From the NCBI GenBank assembly GCA_023386515.1, contig JAEWJQ010000317.1:1-5903 (forward strand): a DNA stretch of 5,903 nt. Reading direction: 5' to 3'. Below the pieces are notes generated by a model. It was not told the origin of the DNA. It searched no databases and saw only the letters and a program-made list of their open reading frames with translations. The position numbers and the translations under genes are program-made. Within the stretch, counting starts at the first letter, position 1; each line of letters opens with the position of its first letter. Of the stretch, positions 1 to 5,376 are shown piece by piece. The DNA is from Pseudomonadota bacterium. Its GTDB lineage: Bacteria > Pseudomonadota > Alphaproteobacteria > Sphingomonadales > Sphingomonadaceae.

Positions 1-474
1 GACATAGTCCTTGAGCATCTCCCGGCCCAGATTCTCGCGGGTCGCGACATATTCCATCTCGGGCGTGACGATGCCGCGCCGGGCGTAATGCATGTGGCTG
101 ACGTTGGCGCCGGCCTTGGCCCGCAACGGACGGCGCACGGCATTGGGGAATTGCGGCACGCCGCCCGAACGGTCGGGGCCGAGCTGGCCATTGTCCTCCG
201 GCTTCACCTCGCGCGCGTCGTAGCATTCGACGTCGCCGCGCGCCTCGATCCACGGGCGGCGCAGCTGCGGCAGCCCGGCCATGATGTCGATGCGAGCGCT
301 GGGGTCGGTATAGGCGCCGCTGGTGTCGTAGACGCGCAAGGGCGGCTCGCCGCTCGACGGGTCGAGGTGGATTTCGCGCATCGCGACACCGAGCGGGCCG
401 ACATGGATTTTCTTGGATCCGCGGATCGGGCCGGTGGTGACGCCGATCTCGGTACGGGCGGGAATGTCGGCCAT
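1..474 (-). CDS. thiC: Phosphomethylpyrimidine synthase ThiC, N-terminal part (cut by window edge)
   Basis: ThiC is a cytoplasmic radical-SAM [4Fe-4S] enzyme that rearranges aminoimidazole ribotide to HMP-phosphate, the pyrimidine half of thiamine. Only the first 158 codons are here; the frame stays open to base 1, and the catalytic barrel and C-terminal CxxCxxxxC cluster motif lie outside. I recognise the family from the N-terminal region: YDTSGAYTDP (about residues 49-58), LRRPWIEARGD (near 72-81), RAKAGANVSHMHYARRGIVTP (about 118-138, ThiC-typical) and EMEYVATREN (139-148). The start at 474 is chosen because GGAGAG lies 8 nt upstream and the protein then begins MADIPARTEIG. Two in-frame ATGs at 492 and 489 lie upstream of that Shine-Dalgarno and are less likely. 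A TPP riboswitch in the leader fits feedback control by thiamine pyrophosphate. Identification is firm; only completeness is unknown. Confidence 0.97.
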   Translation of the reverse strand, partial: MADIPARTEIGVTTGPIRGSKKIHVGPLGVAMREIHLDPSSGEPPLRVYDTSGAYTDPSARIDIMAGLPQLRRPWIEARGDVECYDAREVKPEDNGQLGPDRSGGVPQFPNAVRRPLRAKAGANVSHMHYARRGIVTPEMEYVATRENLGREMLKDYV

Positions 475-478
475 GCGT

Positions 479-510
479 CGTCTCTCCATCATCGCGGGGA
501 GGAGGAGACG
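479..510 (-). promoter_or_regulatory. Possible stem hiding the thiC ribosome binding site
   Basis: In the thiC leader, CGUCUC (510-505) is perfectly complementary to GAGACG (484-479). The second strand includes the GAG of the GGAGAG Shine-Dalgarno. A second upstream copy, CGUCUUCC (about 526-519), could compete for the same AGACG. These are candidates for the riboswitch expression platform; the fold was judged by eye, without energies. Confidence 0.3.
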
Positions 511-532
511 GAGGTCCGGGAAGACGCCGTGT

Positions 533-628
533 CCACTCCCTACGCCGGTGTCAGCCGGATCAGGTTCGGCGGGTCGGAGGCTCCTGCCTCCCTCTCAAGC
601 GCGGATCGGCGCTCCCCCGGGGATGGGG
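533..628 (-). ncRNA. TPP riboswitch (THI element) in the thiC leader
   Basis: Read on the minus strand, the segment carries the THI-box signature in order: GGGGGAGC (618-611), the pyrimidine-sensing core UGAGAGG (about 597-591), a P4 arm GGAGGC...GCCUCC, then CCUGAUCCGG (565-556) and CCGGCGUAGGGA (547-536) in the pyrophosphate-sensing half. The closing P1 stem can form from CCAUCCC (626-620) with GGGAGUGG (540-533), with one bulged G. The core reads CUUGAGA, one U more than the usual CUGAGA, but the invariant UGAGA remains. It sits 58 nt ahead of thiC, in the right orientation. In proteobacteria this class usually lowers thiC expression when TPP is bound, often by hiding the ribosome binding site. 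No intrinsic terminator lies between the element and thiC, so translational control is the likelier mode. Confidence 0.93.
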
Positions 629-629
629 C

Positions 630-658
630 CTTGTACGCGCGTCGTGGACGCACGCCAA
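630..658 (-). promoter_or_regulatory. Probable sigma-70-type promoter of thiC
   Basis: On the minus strand TTGGCG (658-653) and TACAAG (635-630) are separated by exactly 17 nt. Each matches four of six bases of the TTGACA/TATAAT consensus. Transcription would start near the A at 624, at the very base of riboswitch stem P1. The -35 box begins four bases past the U-run of the terminator of the preceding gene. The fit is good but rests on pattern and position alone. Confidence 0.5.
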
Positions 659-660
659 AT

Positions 661-690
661 GAAAAGGGCCGCCCGGTTCGGGGGCGACCC
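661..690 (-). terminator. Intrinsic terminator of the ferritin-like operon
   Basis: On the minus strand GGGUCGCCC (690-682) and GGGCGGCCC (674-666) form a 9-bp stem with one U-G pair around the 7-nt loop CCGAACC. It is followed directly by UUUU (665-662) and a further U-rich stretch. The stem begins 27 nt after the stop codon of the second ferritin-like gene and sits just ahead of the thiC promoter, separating the two units. Confidence 0.9.
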
Positions 691-717
691 TTCGCATCGT
701 CGCAGCGGTGGCGCGGA

Positions 718-1695
718 TCAGCCGTTGCTGGCCGAGGTGCGGATGTTGCCGTTGATCCCGCTCGGGAAGAAACCGCCCGAGCTGACCTGCGTCCTGTTCA
801 GATAGACGATGTTGAGCACCTGGCCGGTCGAGCGGCTGAAGGCGATCGCGTTGCTGTCCGCCGGCGTGATGTTCGCCACGGAAGCATTGCCGATATCCTG
901 GTCGAGCGTGGTCGTTCCGTCCAGGCTATCCCGTGCCTTGCTGATCGCCGTCGCGCTGTCGAAGATCGCGGTCGCGTCGACGCCCTTGCGGTACAGAACC
1001 GAGCGGATCAGGCCGGCATGGTAGGCCTCTGCCGCCAGGATACCGGCCGCCGCCTCGAGATAGACCTTGCTGTTGATCAGCGGCGAGGCGCCCTTGTAGG
1101 CGGTGACGCCGACGTCCTCGAGCAGGAAGGCGGCGAGCAGGAAGTTGACGTCGTTGGCATAGGGATTGAACGTGTCGTTCGGCCCGGCGAGGCCGGCGGC
1201 GCGCGCCGCCAGGGTGAAGGCGCCGGTCGCATCGCCGCCGATGTTGATCGCCGGCATCGCCACCTGCGCGCCGTTGAGCGCGCTGCGCAGGAAGTTGACG
1301 TGTGCCGCCTCGTCCGCCGCGATCTCGCGCGCATATTGCGCGACGAGATCGTCGGTGAAGGTCACCTTGGCTCCGCCGGTGACGGTGCCGAGCGTGCCGA
1401 CGCCGGTGGTCGCCGTTGCGGCAAGGCCGGTGCCGTACGCGGCATAGCTGTAGAATTGCGCCTCGAGATATTCGAGGTTGAGCGCGAAGTTGAGCACGTC
1501 GATGTCGGACGCGGCGCTGGTCGAGGACGGCGTCGGCGTCGGCGTGTTGCCGGTGCTGCTGCCACCGCAGGCGGCGAGCAGCGAGAGGCCGCCGGTCGCC
1601 GCAGCGGCACCGCCGGCATAGCGCAGGAAGGTGCGGCGTTCGGCGCGGCGGGCTTCGATCGCATCCAGCACGGCGTTGGTCGAGAAGTCGGTCAT
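718..1695 (-). CDS. Ferritin-like domain protein, predicted Tat-exported lipoprotein
   Basis: A 325-aa protein of the Ferritin_2 type (the family that also contains plant desiccation-related PCC13-62 proteins); its biochemical role is not established. The N-terminus has a twin-arginine motif RRTFLR (20-25), a hydrophobic stretch and a lipobox LLAAC with Cys43. Then comes a Ser/Thr/Pro linker (about 44-63). The residues after the Cys are Gly-Gly, so outer-membrane sorting is plausible. Predicted metal ligands on a four-helix bundle are E75/E78 in NLEYLEAQFY, E129 and H132 (DEAAH), E193 (LEDVG) and E223 with H226 (EAYH). The C-terminus keeps VLNIVYLN and SSGGFFPSG, shared with the paralogue upstream. 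The start at 1695 is preceded by GGAG with 8 nt spacing; a longer reading frame to 1911 only runs back into the neighbouring gene. It lies 25 nt after the paralogue, so co-transcription is likely, and a terminator follows. Desiccation, oxidative stress or metal handling are guesses. Confidence 0.9.
   Translation of the reverse strand: MTDFSTNAVLDAIEARRAERRTFLRYAGGAAAATGGLSLLAACGGSSTGNTPTPTPSSTSAASDIDVLNFALNLEYLEAQFYSYAAYGTGLAATATTGVGTLGTVTGGAKVTFTDDLVAQYAREIAADEAAHVNFLRSALNGAQVAMPAINIGGDATGAFTLAARAAGLAGPNDTFNPYANDVNFLLAAFLLEDVGVTAYKGASPLINSKVYLEAAAGILAAEAYHAGLIRSVLYRKGVDATAIFDSATAISKARDSLDGTTTLDQDIGNASVANITPADSNAIAFSRSTGQVLNIVYLNRTQVSSGGFFPSGINGNIRTSASNG
1448..1501 (-). repeat. 54-nt perfect match to the paralogous gene (copy in gene 2)
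   Basis: These 54 bases are identical, base for base, to 2520-2573 and encode the first helix of the ferritin-like domain (VLNFALNLEYLEAQFYS region). Shorter perfect matches between the same two genes are 1304-1332 with 2355-2383 (29 nt) and 1090-1121 with 2141-2172 (32 nt). All are direct repeats about 1.05-1.07 kb apart. Confidence 0.9.
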
Positions 1696-1720
1696 TGCGA
1701 TTACTCCACTGTGCCGGTCG

Positions 1721-2746
1721 TCAGGCCGAAGCCGCGCTGGTCTTGATCGTGCCGTTGACGCCGTTCGGGAAGAACCCGCCGGACGAGACCGCCGCACTGT
1801 TGAGATAGACGATGTTGAGCACCTGCGCTGCCGAGCGAGAATAGGTAATGCCGTTGGCGTCGGTGGGCACGATGTTCGACACGTTGAGCGTCGTCGTCGT
1901 GCTGTCGGCATTGGTGATCGTCGTCGTCGCGGTGGCGATCCCCTGGTCGATGTCGGTGCCGCCGTCGAGGCCGTCGCGCGCGTCAGAGATGCCGCCCGCC
2001 CAGGTGATCAGATCGGCGTTCGGCGTCTGGATGCCCTTGCGGTACAGTTCCTGGCGGATCGTCGCGGCGTGATAGGCCTCGACCGCGTGGATGCCGGCCG
2101 CCGCCTCGATATAGGTCTTGTTGGTGATCAGCGCGATCGAGCCCTTGTAGGCGGTGACGCCGACGTCCTCGAAGATGAACGCGCCGAGCAGGAAGTTCTC
2201 AACGCTGGCATAGGGATCGAAGGTCGCGCCGGATGCGATGATCTTCGCGGCCACCGCCGCCTTCGAAAAGGCGCTGTTGGGGCCGACCGACAGGTCGATC
2301 GTCGGCATGGCGACCGCCGACGAGCCGAGCGCCGAGCGCAGGAAGGCGACGTGCGCCGCCTCGTCCGCCGCGATCTCGCGCGCGTAGCGGCCGATGATCG
2401 GGTCGGCGAGGCCGCCGGACGAGCCGGCGAAGTCCACCGCGCGCCCGCCGGTCACCGCACCCTGCGTGCCGGTCCCGGTCAGCAGGCTGTTGTCGAGGCC
2501 GACGCCGTTGGCGGCGAAACTGTAGAATTGCGCCTCGAGATATTCGAGGTTGAGCGCGAAGTTGAGCACGTCGGCGTCGGTCAGCGTCGTGGTCTGCGCC
2601 GCCGCCTCGTTCGCCAGGCCGAGCGTCGCGGCACCCGCCGCGCCGCCCGCCACCCCGCCGAGCGCGGACTTGAAGAAGGCGCGCCGTTCCTCGCGCCGCT
2701 GGGCCCGGGCGTCGAACGCCTGGGTCAGATCCATGCTGTCGGTCAT
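1721..2746 (-). CDS. Ferritin-like domain protein, predicted Tat-exported periplasmic
   Basis: A 341-aa paralogue of the gene that follows it, same Ferritin_2-type family, function not established. It has a Tat motif RRAFFK (21-26), a Gly/Ala-rich hydrophobic stretch and a signal peptidase I-like site AAA|QT (48-52). There is no lipobox, so the mature protein should be soluble in the periplasm. Predicted metal ligands match those of its partner: E68/E71 (NLEYLEAQFY), E129 and H132 (DEAAH), E193 (FEDVG), E223 and H226 (EAYH). Between residues 121 and 226 the two proteins align without gaps and I count 66 of 106 identities. A Thr-rich insert (about 256-275) is absent from the partner. The start at 2746 has AAGGGGAG upstream with about 10 nt spacing; the frame is open further back to 2824, but those codons lack the family N-terminus. 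It is the first gene of a two-gene operon; Tat export suggests folding with cofactor in the cytoplasm before transport. Confidence 0.9.
   Translation of the reverse strand: MTDSMDLTQAFDARAQRREERRAFFKSALGGVAGGAAGAATLGLANEAAAQTTTLTDADVLNFALNLEYLEAQFYSFAANGVGLDNSLLTGTGTQGAVTGGRAVDFAGSSGGLADPIIGRYAREIAADEAAHVAFLRSALGSSAVAMPTIDLSVGPNSAFSKAAVAAKIIASGATFDPYASVENFLLGAFIFEDVGVTAYKGSIALITNKTYIEAAAGIHAVEAYHAATIRQELYRKGIQTPNADLITWAGGISDARDGLDGGTDIDQGIATATTTITNADSTTTTLNVSNIVPTDANGITYSRSAAQVLNIVYLNSAAVSSGGFFPNGVNGTIKTSAASA
2520..2573 (-). repeat. 54-nt perfect match to the paralogous gene (copy in gene 1)
   Basis: Partner of 1448-1501. The identity includes all synonymous positions, while the flanking sequence diverges at once on at least one side (A at 1502 against G at 2574). 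Confidence 0.9.
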
Positions 2747-2866
2747 CACTCGGGTTCTCCCCTTCACGCATGACACGGCAATGCGCCGCCGTCGCGCACT
2801 GCCGTTCCTGATCGGCGGCGGCACGTCAAGCCTGCTGGCCCGTCATGCCGCCCCCCCTCCCATATT

Positions 2867-2900
2867 GGACTAGTCCTCCCGCCATGGCCGGCGGGAGGAC
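2867..2900. promoter_or_regulatory. 11-bp perfect inverted repeat overlapping a palindrome
   Basis: GTCCTCCCGCC (2873-2883) and GGCGGGAGGAC (2890-2900) are exact inverse complements around a 6-nt loop ATGGCC. The left arm overlaps the 10-bp palindrome GGACTAGTCC (2867-2876), so two alternative pairings share the GTCC. There is no U-run on either side, so it does not look like an intrinsic terminator. It lies about 120-155 bp upstream of the ferritin-like operon start, next to the AT-rich CCAATATGGG. An operator or a 5' leader structure is plausible; which one cannot be told from sequence alone. Confidence 0.5.
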
Positions 2901-3104
2901 CCATCGGTGCACGCGATCGACGGAGGGGGAATGCCGCCGCAGGCTCCGGATGCAGGACAGCCGGCGCCGGATCGACAATGTCGGCTCGGCGCCCGCTCTG
3001 CATCACGCAACTACGCATCGATCGCTACAAAGGATGCGTGCGCCCGCGCCCGTAACGCGACCGGCCGAGCGGTCCCGCGGTGAACCGTGACGGGAGACGG
3101 CGGG

Positions 3105-3131
3105 GCCGACGCGGCGGCGGGCCGCGCCGGC
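3105..3131 (-). terminator. GC-rich hairpin after mipA, possible terminator
   Basis: On the minus strand GCCGGCGCGG (3131-3122) pairs with CCGCGUCGGC (3114-3105) over 10 bp including one G-U, with a 7-nt loop. It starts 7 nt after the mipA stop. No U-run follows, so either it works without one, it only protects the mRNA 3' end, or it is a by-product of high GC content. Confidence 0.4.
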
Positions 3132-3138
3132 ACTGAGC

Positions 3139-4023
3139 TCAGAAGGTGTAGGCGAGGCCGACGGCGCCCAGCCACTGGTTCTTCGACCCCGCGATGCGGG
3201 TCACCGGACTGTTGCCGAAATCGTTGAGCATCCGGCGATAGGTACCGCCGGCGACCAGCTTGACGCCGTGCAGCAGATTGCCGGTCAGCGAATAGGTGCC
3301 GAGCGCGCCGACGCCCCAGTTCTTCCAGCCGCCGCGCGGACTGTAGGTCGTGAAGCCGCTCGCCACGCTCTGTGCCGGCGTGATGCCGAAATAGGTCTGG
3401 GCATAGCCGCGCTCGGCGCGCTCGGCCGAGGCGAACAGCCCGAACGCCGCCTTCAGGCTGAGCGGGGTGAAATAGTTCACCGTCGGTTGCCAGATACCGG
3501 CATCATGGACGCCGCTGACGTCGTGGCGATAGCTCACCGACACCGACAATTTGTCATAGGGACTGGTGATCACGCCGGTCTTGCCGATGCCGACATAGCC
3601 GCCGAGCTCGATCGCGGTGTCGAGCTTGCCGAGCGCGCGGATCCGCGGGTCGTCGATCTGCGACAGTGTCGTGCGGTTGAAATTGACCAGCGCGATGGGG
3701 CCGGCCTGGATGTCCCACTTCGGCCCCGGCGGATTCGGGATCAGATCGACGCTGACCCGATTGCCGGCGAGCGTGAACGCGAAGCCCTTGACCGAGCCGA
3801 TCGCCGCCGGCGCACCTGTCCAGCGGTAATGGCTCGACCCTTCGTAGTCGGGCAGATAGACCGCGACGACACCGGCGGTGACCGTGTCGCGATCGAGGTC
3901 GATGTCCGCCGCCGGTTGCGTCACCGCCCCCGTATCGGCGGGGGGCAGCTGGGCATCCTGCGCGAAGGCAGGGGTGGACAGCAGGGCAAGAAGCGCCGCG
4001 GGCGCGATCAGTAAACGGGACAA
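3139..4023 (-). CDS. MipA/OmpV family outer-membrane protein
   Basis: A 294-aa beta-barrel protein of the MipA/OmpV family. Family members are outer-membrane proteins; E. coli MipA scaffolds murein hydrolase MltA and synthase PBP1B, but most homologues have no proven role. A signal peptide with cleavage at AFA|Q (19-22) is followed by a short Asp-rich spacer. The family pattern follows: YLPDYEGSSHYRW (about 56-68), AGPIALVNF, ELGGYVGIGKTG, alternating aromatic strands, YAQTYFGITPAQS, and a C-terminal strand ending in Phe (GLAYTF), as barrel proteins need for BAM assembly. The start is TTG at 4023: GGAG lies 8 nt upstream, a TAA stands in frame six codons before it, and the signal peptide begins directly after it. 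A strong inverted repeat (4034-4071) reaches into that ribosome binding site. It follows the DUF2141 gene by 67 nt, so read-through from it is possible. No gene symbol is given because the E. coli role may not transfer. Confidence 0.93.
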   Translation of the reverse strand: MSRLLIAPAALLALLSTPAFAQDAQLPPADTGAVTQPAADIDLDRDTVTAGVVAVYLPDYEGSSHYRWTGAPAAIGSVKGFAFTLAGNRVSVDLIPNPPGPKWDIQAGPIALVNFNRTTLSQIDDPRIRALGKLDTAIELGGYVGIGKTGVITSPYDKLSVSVSYRHDVSGVHDAGIWQPTVNYFTPLSLKAAFGLFASAERAERGYAQTYFGITPAQSVASGFTTYSPRGGWKNWGVGALGTYSLTGNLLHGVKLVAGGTYRRMLNDFGNSPVTRIAGSKNQWLGAVGLAYTF

Positions 4024-4033
4024 GACCCAGACT

Positions 4034-4071
4034 CCGGTATGTTACGGCCGCGAAACGCCGTGACATACCGG
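4034..4071 (-). promoter_or_regulatory. Inverted repeat over the mipA-family ribosome binding site
   Basis: CCGGTATGTTACGGC (4034-4048) and GCCGTGACATACCGG (4057-4071) are inverse complements at 14 of 15 positions; the odd one still pairs or nearly pairs (A-C or G-U depending on strand), around the 8-nt loop CGCGAAAC. On the mRNA (minus) strand the last GG of the 3' arm is the first half of the GGAG Shine-Dalgarno (4035-4032), so folding would shield translation initiation at TTG 4023. No U-run follows the stem. As DNA it could equally be an operator. It also lies 20 nt after the DUF2141 stop, so it could act as a processing or partial termination site between the genes. Confidence 0.6.
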
Positions 4072-4090
4072 AACGATCCCGTCCTTGTGA

Positions 4091-4516
4091 CTAGAGGATG
4101 TAGCGCATCCGTATCTGTTGCCGATCTGCATCACTTGCGATGGTGAAGCGCGCCGCGGCAAAGCGCGGGGCACCGAAGCGGATCGACGGATTGCGCGAGA
4201 AGCCGAAGCCTTCGCGCGGAATGCCGGCGATCGTGTCGAGTTTGGCATTGCCATTCTCGTCATGGATCACCGCGATCGCATAGCTGCCGCGCGGCAGGCC
4301 TTCGAAGGTGAGGGCATGAACACCGGCGGACACCGAACGGGTCACCGCATCGGCATCGTCGACGCAGGCGGGAAAATTGTCGGGGTCCGCGGTCAGGCAG
4401 ACGCGGATCAGCCCCTTGGCGGAGCGGACCTGATCGACCGCGACATCAAGCCGCGCGACCGGCGCCGCGCCGATCAGGCGCGCCGCCGCGATGGCGCCGC
4501 CGATCCGTGCCAGCAT
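4091..4516 (-). CDS. DUF2141 family small secreted protein
   Basis: A 141-aa protein of the DUF2141 family (function unknown; small predicted periplasmic beta-rich proteins). From the ATG at 4516 it has a signal-peptide-like start MLARIGGAIAAARLIGAAPVA (read as two parts: charged start, then Ala/Ile-rich core), with likely cleavage after APVA (18-21). The family core follows: KGLIRVCLTAD (34-44), FEGLPRGSYAIAVIHDENGN (71-90, the most characteristic block), KLDT, GIPREGFGFS (98-107) and a closing beta strand ending RMRYIL. Cys40 and Cys51 could form a disulfide in the periplasm. The Shine-Dalgarno is weak (GACGG directly ahead of ATG). An alternative ATG at 4555 would add an Arg-rich stretch without a better ribosome site. 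The gene starts inside the end of the desaturase gene, which points to translational coupling. Family assignment is firm, start less so. Confidence 0.85.
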   Translation of the reverse strand: MLARIGGAIAAARLIGAAPVARLDVAVDQVRSAKGLIRVCLTADPDNFPACVDDADAVTRSVSAGVHALTFEGLPRGSYAIAVIHDENGNAKLDTIAGIPREGFGFSRNPSIRFGAPRFAAARFTIASDADRQQIRMRYIL

Positions 4517-5273
4517 CCGTCGCGATCGCGTCGCGGCGCCGTGCCGCCTTGGCATGGGCCCGGTCGAAATCGCCGACGCCGCGGTCGGTACCGCACAGAC
4601 GATCCCAGAAGCGGAAGTAGAGACCATAGTTACACCCGTACAACTCGTGGTGACGCTGGTGATGACTTGCCGTGATGAGCCAGCCCCCGAGCGGCCCGCG
4701 CCACATGAACTTGGGAAACACTTCCCACCCCATGTGGTTGGTCACCCCCATTACCGTCATGACGCCAAGCACGAAACCCAAAGCGCTAACGTGGATCGGA
4801 ATCACGAAGACCAGTAGCGGAATTGCCACAGCGCCGGTCACCGCCTCGATCGGATGGAAGGCCATCGCCGCCCAGGCGGTCGGCGGCCGGCTGTCGTGAT
4901 GCACCGCATGCGCCAGGCGGAACACCGCCGGCCGGTGCATCCAGCGATGCGTCCAATAGAACCAGCTGTCGTGCGCGACCAGATAGGCGAGCACCGACAC
5001 CGGCACGTACCACAATGGCCGGGCATGCACGTCGCTGTAGATCCGCGTCCAGCCATGATGCTGCCAGCCCCAGGCGACGATCCCGGCCGGAATGCCGTAG
5101 ATCGCCGCGGAGGCGAGGCTCCAGCCGATCTCGCGGCGCATCTGCGTATCGAGGCCATGGTAAAGGCCGGGATGCCGCACCCGGGTCGCCGCGGCGAAAG
5201 CGCCCGAGACGATCAGATACCGGATGCCGACGATCGCCGTCATCGCCAGCGCGGAGAGGAACAGGACGAGCAT
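4446..5273 (-). CDS. Fatty-acid hydroxylase / sterol desaturase superfamily membrane protein
   Basis: A 275-aa integral membrane non-haem di-iron oxygenase of the sterol desaturase superfamily; members hydroxylate or desaturate lipids, sterols or carotenoids. The histidine boxes are intact: H101...H109-RWM-H113 (HDSWFYWTHRWMHR), H122-AV-HH (125-126), H140 (FHPIE), NHMGWE with H180, and HHQRHH (204-209) followed by YGLYFRFWDRLCGTD (216-230). Hydrophobic stretches near 1-29, 53-70, 88-100 and 145-178 fit membrane helices placing the boxes on the cytoplasmic side. The ATG at 5273 has only a weak purine-rich GAAG ahead. After residue 230 the tail becomes Arg/Asp/Gly-rich with no family signature, and its last ~23 codons overlap the DUF2141 gene in another frame. 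The substrate is unknown: with DUF2141 and MipA neighbours an envelope lipid is a guess; a carotenoid hydroxylase of CrtG type is an alternative I cannot exclude. Confidence 0.88.
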   Translation of the reverse strand: MLVLFLSALAMTAIVGIRYLIVSGAFAAATRVRHPGLYHGLDTQMRREIGWSLASAAIYGIPAGIVAWGWQHHGWTRIYSDVHARPLWYVPVSVLAYLVAHDSWFYWTHRWMHRPAVFRLAHAVHHDSRPPTAWAAMAFHPIEAVTGAVAIPLLVFVIPIHVSALGFVLGVMTVMGVTNHMGWEVFPKFMWRGPLGGWLITASHHQRHHELYGCNYGLYFRFWDRLCGTDRGVGDFDRAHAKAARRRDAIATDAGTDRRRHRGGAPDRRGAGRAA

Positions 5274-5376
5274 GCGCCGCTTCTACAGGAATCGCCCCGA
5301 CAAGTCGCGTTCGATCGCCGCCGGCCGAGATCGGGCGGCCGGGCCAGGGATACTTCCCGTTCAGACCGCCGACCGT
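5274..5376. other. Short intergenic region between the GNAT and desaturase genes
   Basis: About 100 bp. A 7-bp inverted repeat CCGGCCG (5321-5327) / CGGCCGG (5336-5342) with an 8-nt loop lies after the GNAT stop on the minus strand, without a U-run. I see no convincing promoter hexamers for the desaturase. Confidence 0.4.

Larger units (their letters stand above)
2747..3138. other. Intergenic region ahead of the ferritin-like operon
   Basis: About 390 bp without a supported gene, between the mipA stop and the first ferritin-like gene. It must hold the promoter of the ferritin-like operon, but I found no convincing -35/-10 pair: TTGACG occurs at 2830-2825 (minus) without a matching -10. It contains a GC hairpin next to mipA (3105-3131), the inverted repeat 2873-2900, a small palindrome CGACA-A-TGTCG (2973-2983) and a 7-bp pair ACGCATC/GATGCGT (3013-3019, 3033-3039). 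An open frame at 3018-2764 resembles nothing I know and is not called. Confidence 0.6.

Noticed and set aside
487..492. Upstream in-frame ATGs (492, 489) as the thiC start
   Set aside because: They precede the GGAGAG ribosome site and would add MMERRR, which I do not expect in ThiC; 474 has the proper spacing.
88..1746. 552-codon open frame on the plus strand
   Set aside because: It runs antisense through thiC, the riboswitch, the terminator and a ferritin-like gene. Its composition is Arg/Ala/Val/Asp-rich with no domain, as expected opposite GC-rich coding sequence.
1631..2773. 380-codon open frame on the plus strand
   Set aside because: Antisense shadow of the first ferritin-like gene; low-complexity Arg/Gly/Val composition and no motif.
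2790..2830. GGAAC (minus strand) as an EcfG/stress-sigma -35 box for the ferritin-like operon
   Set aside because: No CGTT-like -10 element lies 16-17 nt downstream.
2764..3018. 84-codon open frame on the minus strand upstream of the ferritin-like operon
   Set aside because: No ribosome site, no recognisable motif, and composition of random GC-rich sequence; it overlaps the inverted repeats.
3268..4014. 248-codon open frame on the plus strand
   Set aside because: Antisense to the MipA/OmpV gene, which has a clear signal peptide and family motifs in its own frame.
3554..4066. 170-codon open frame on the minus strand in another frame of mipA
   Set aside because: An out-of-frame shadow; the overlapping frame has the signal peptide and barrel pattern.
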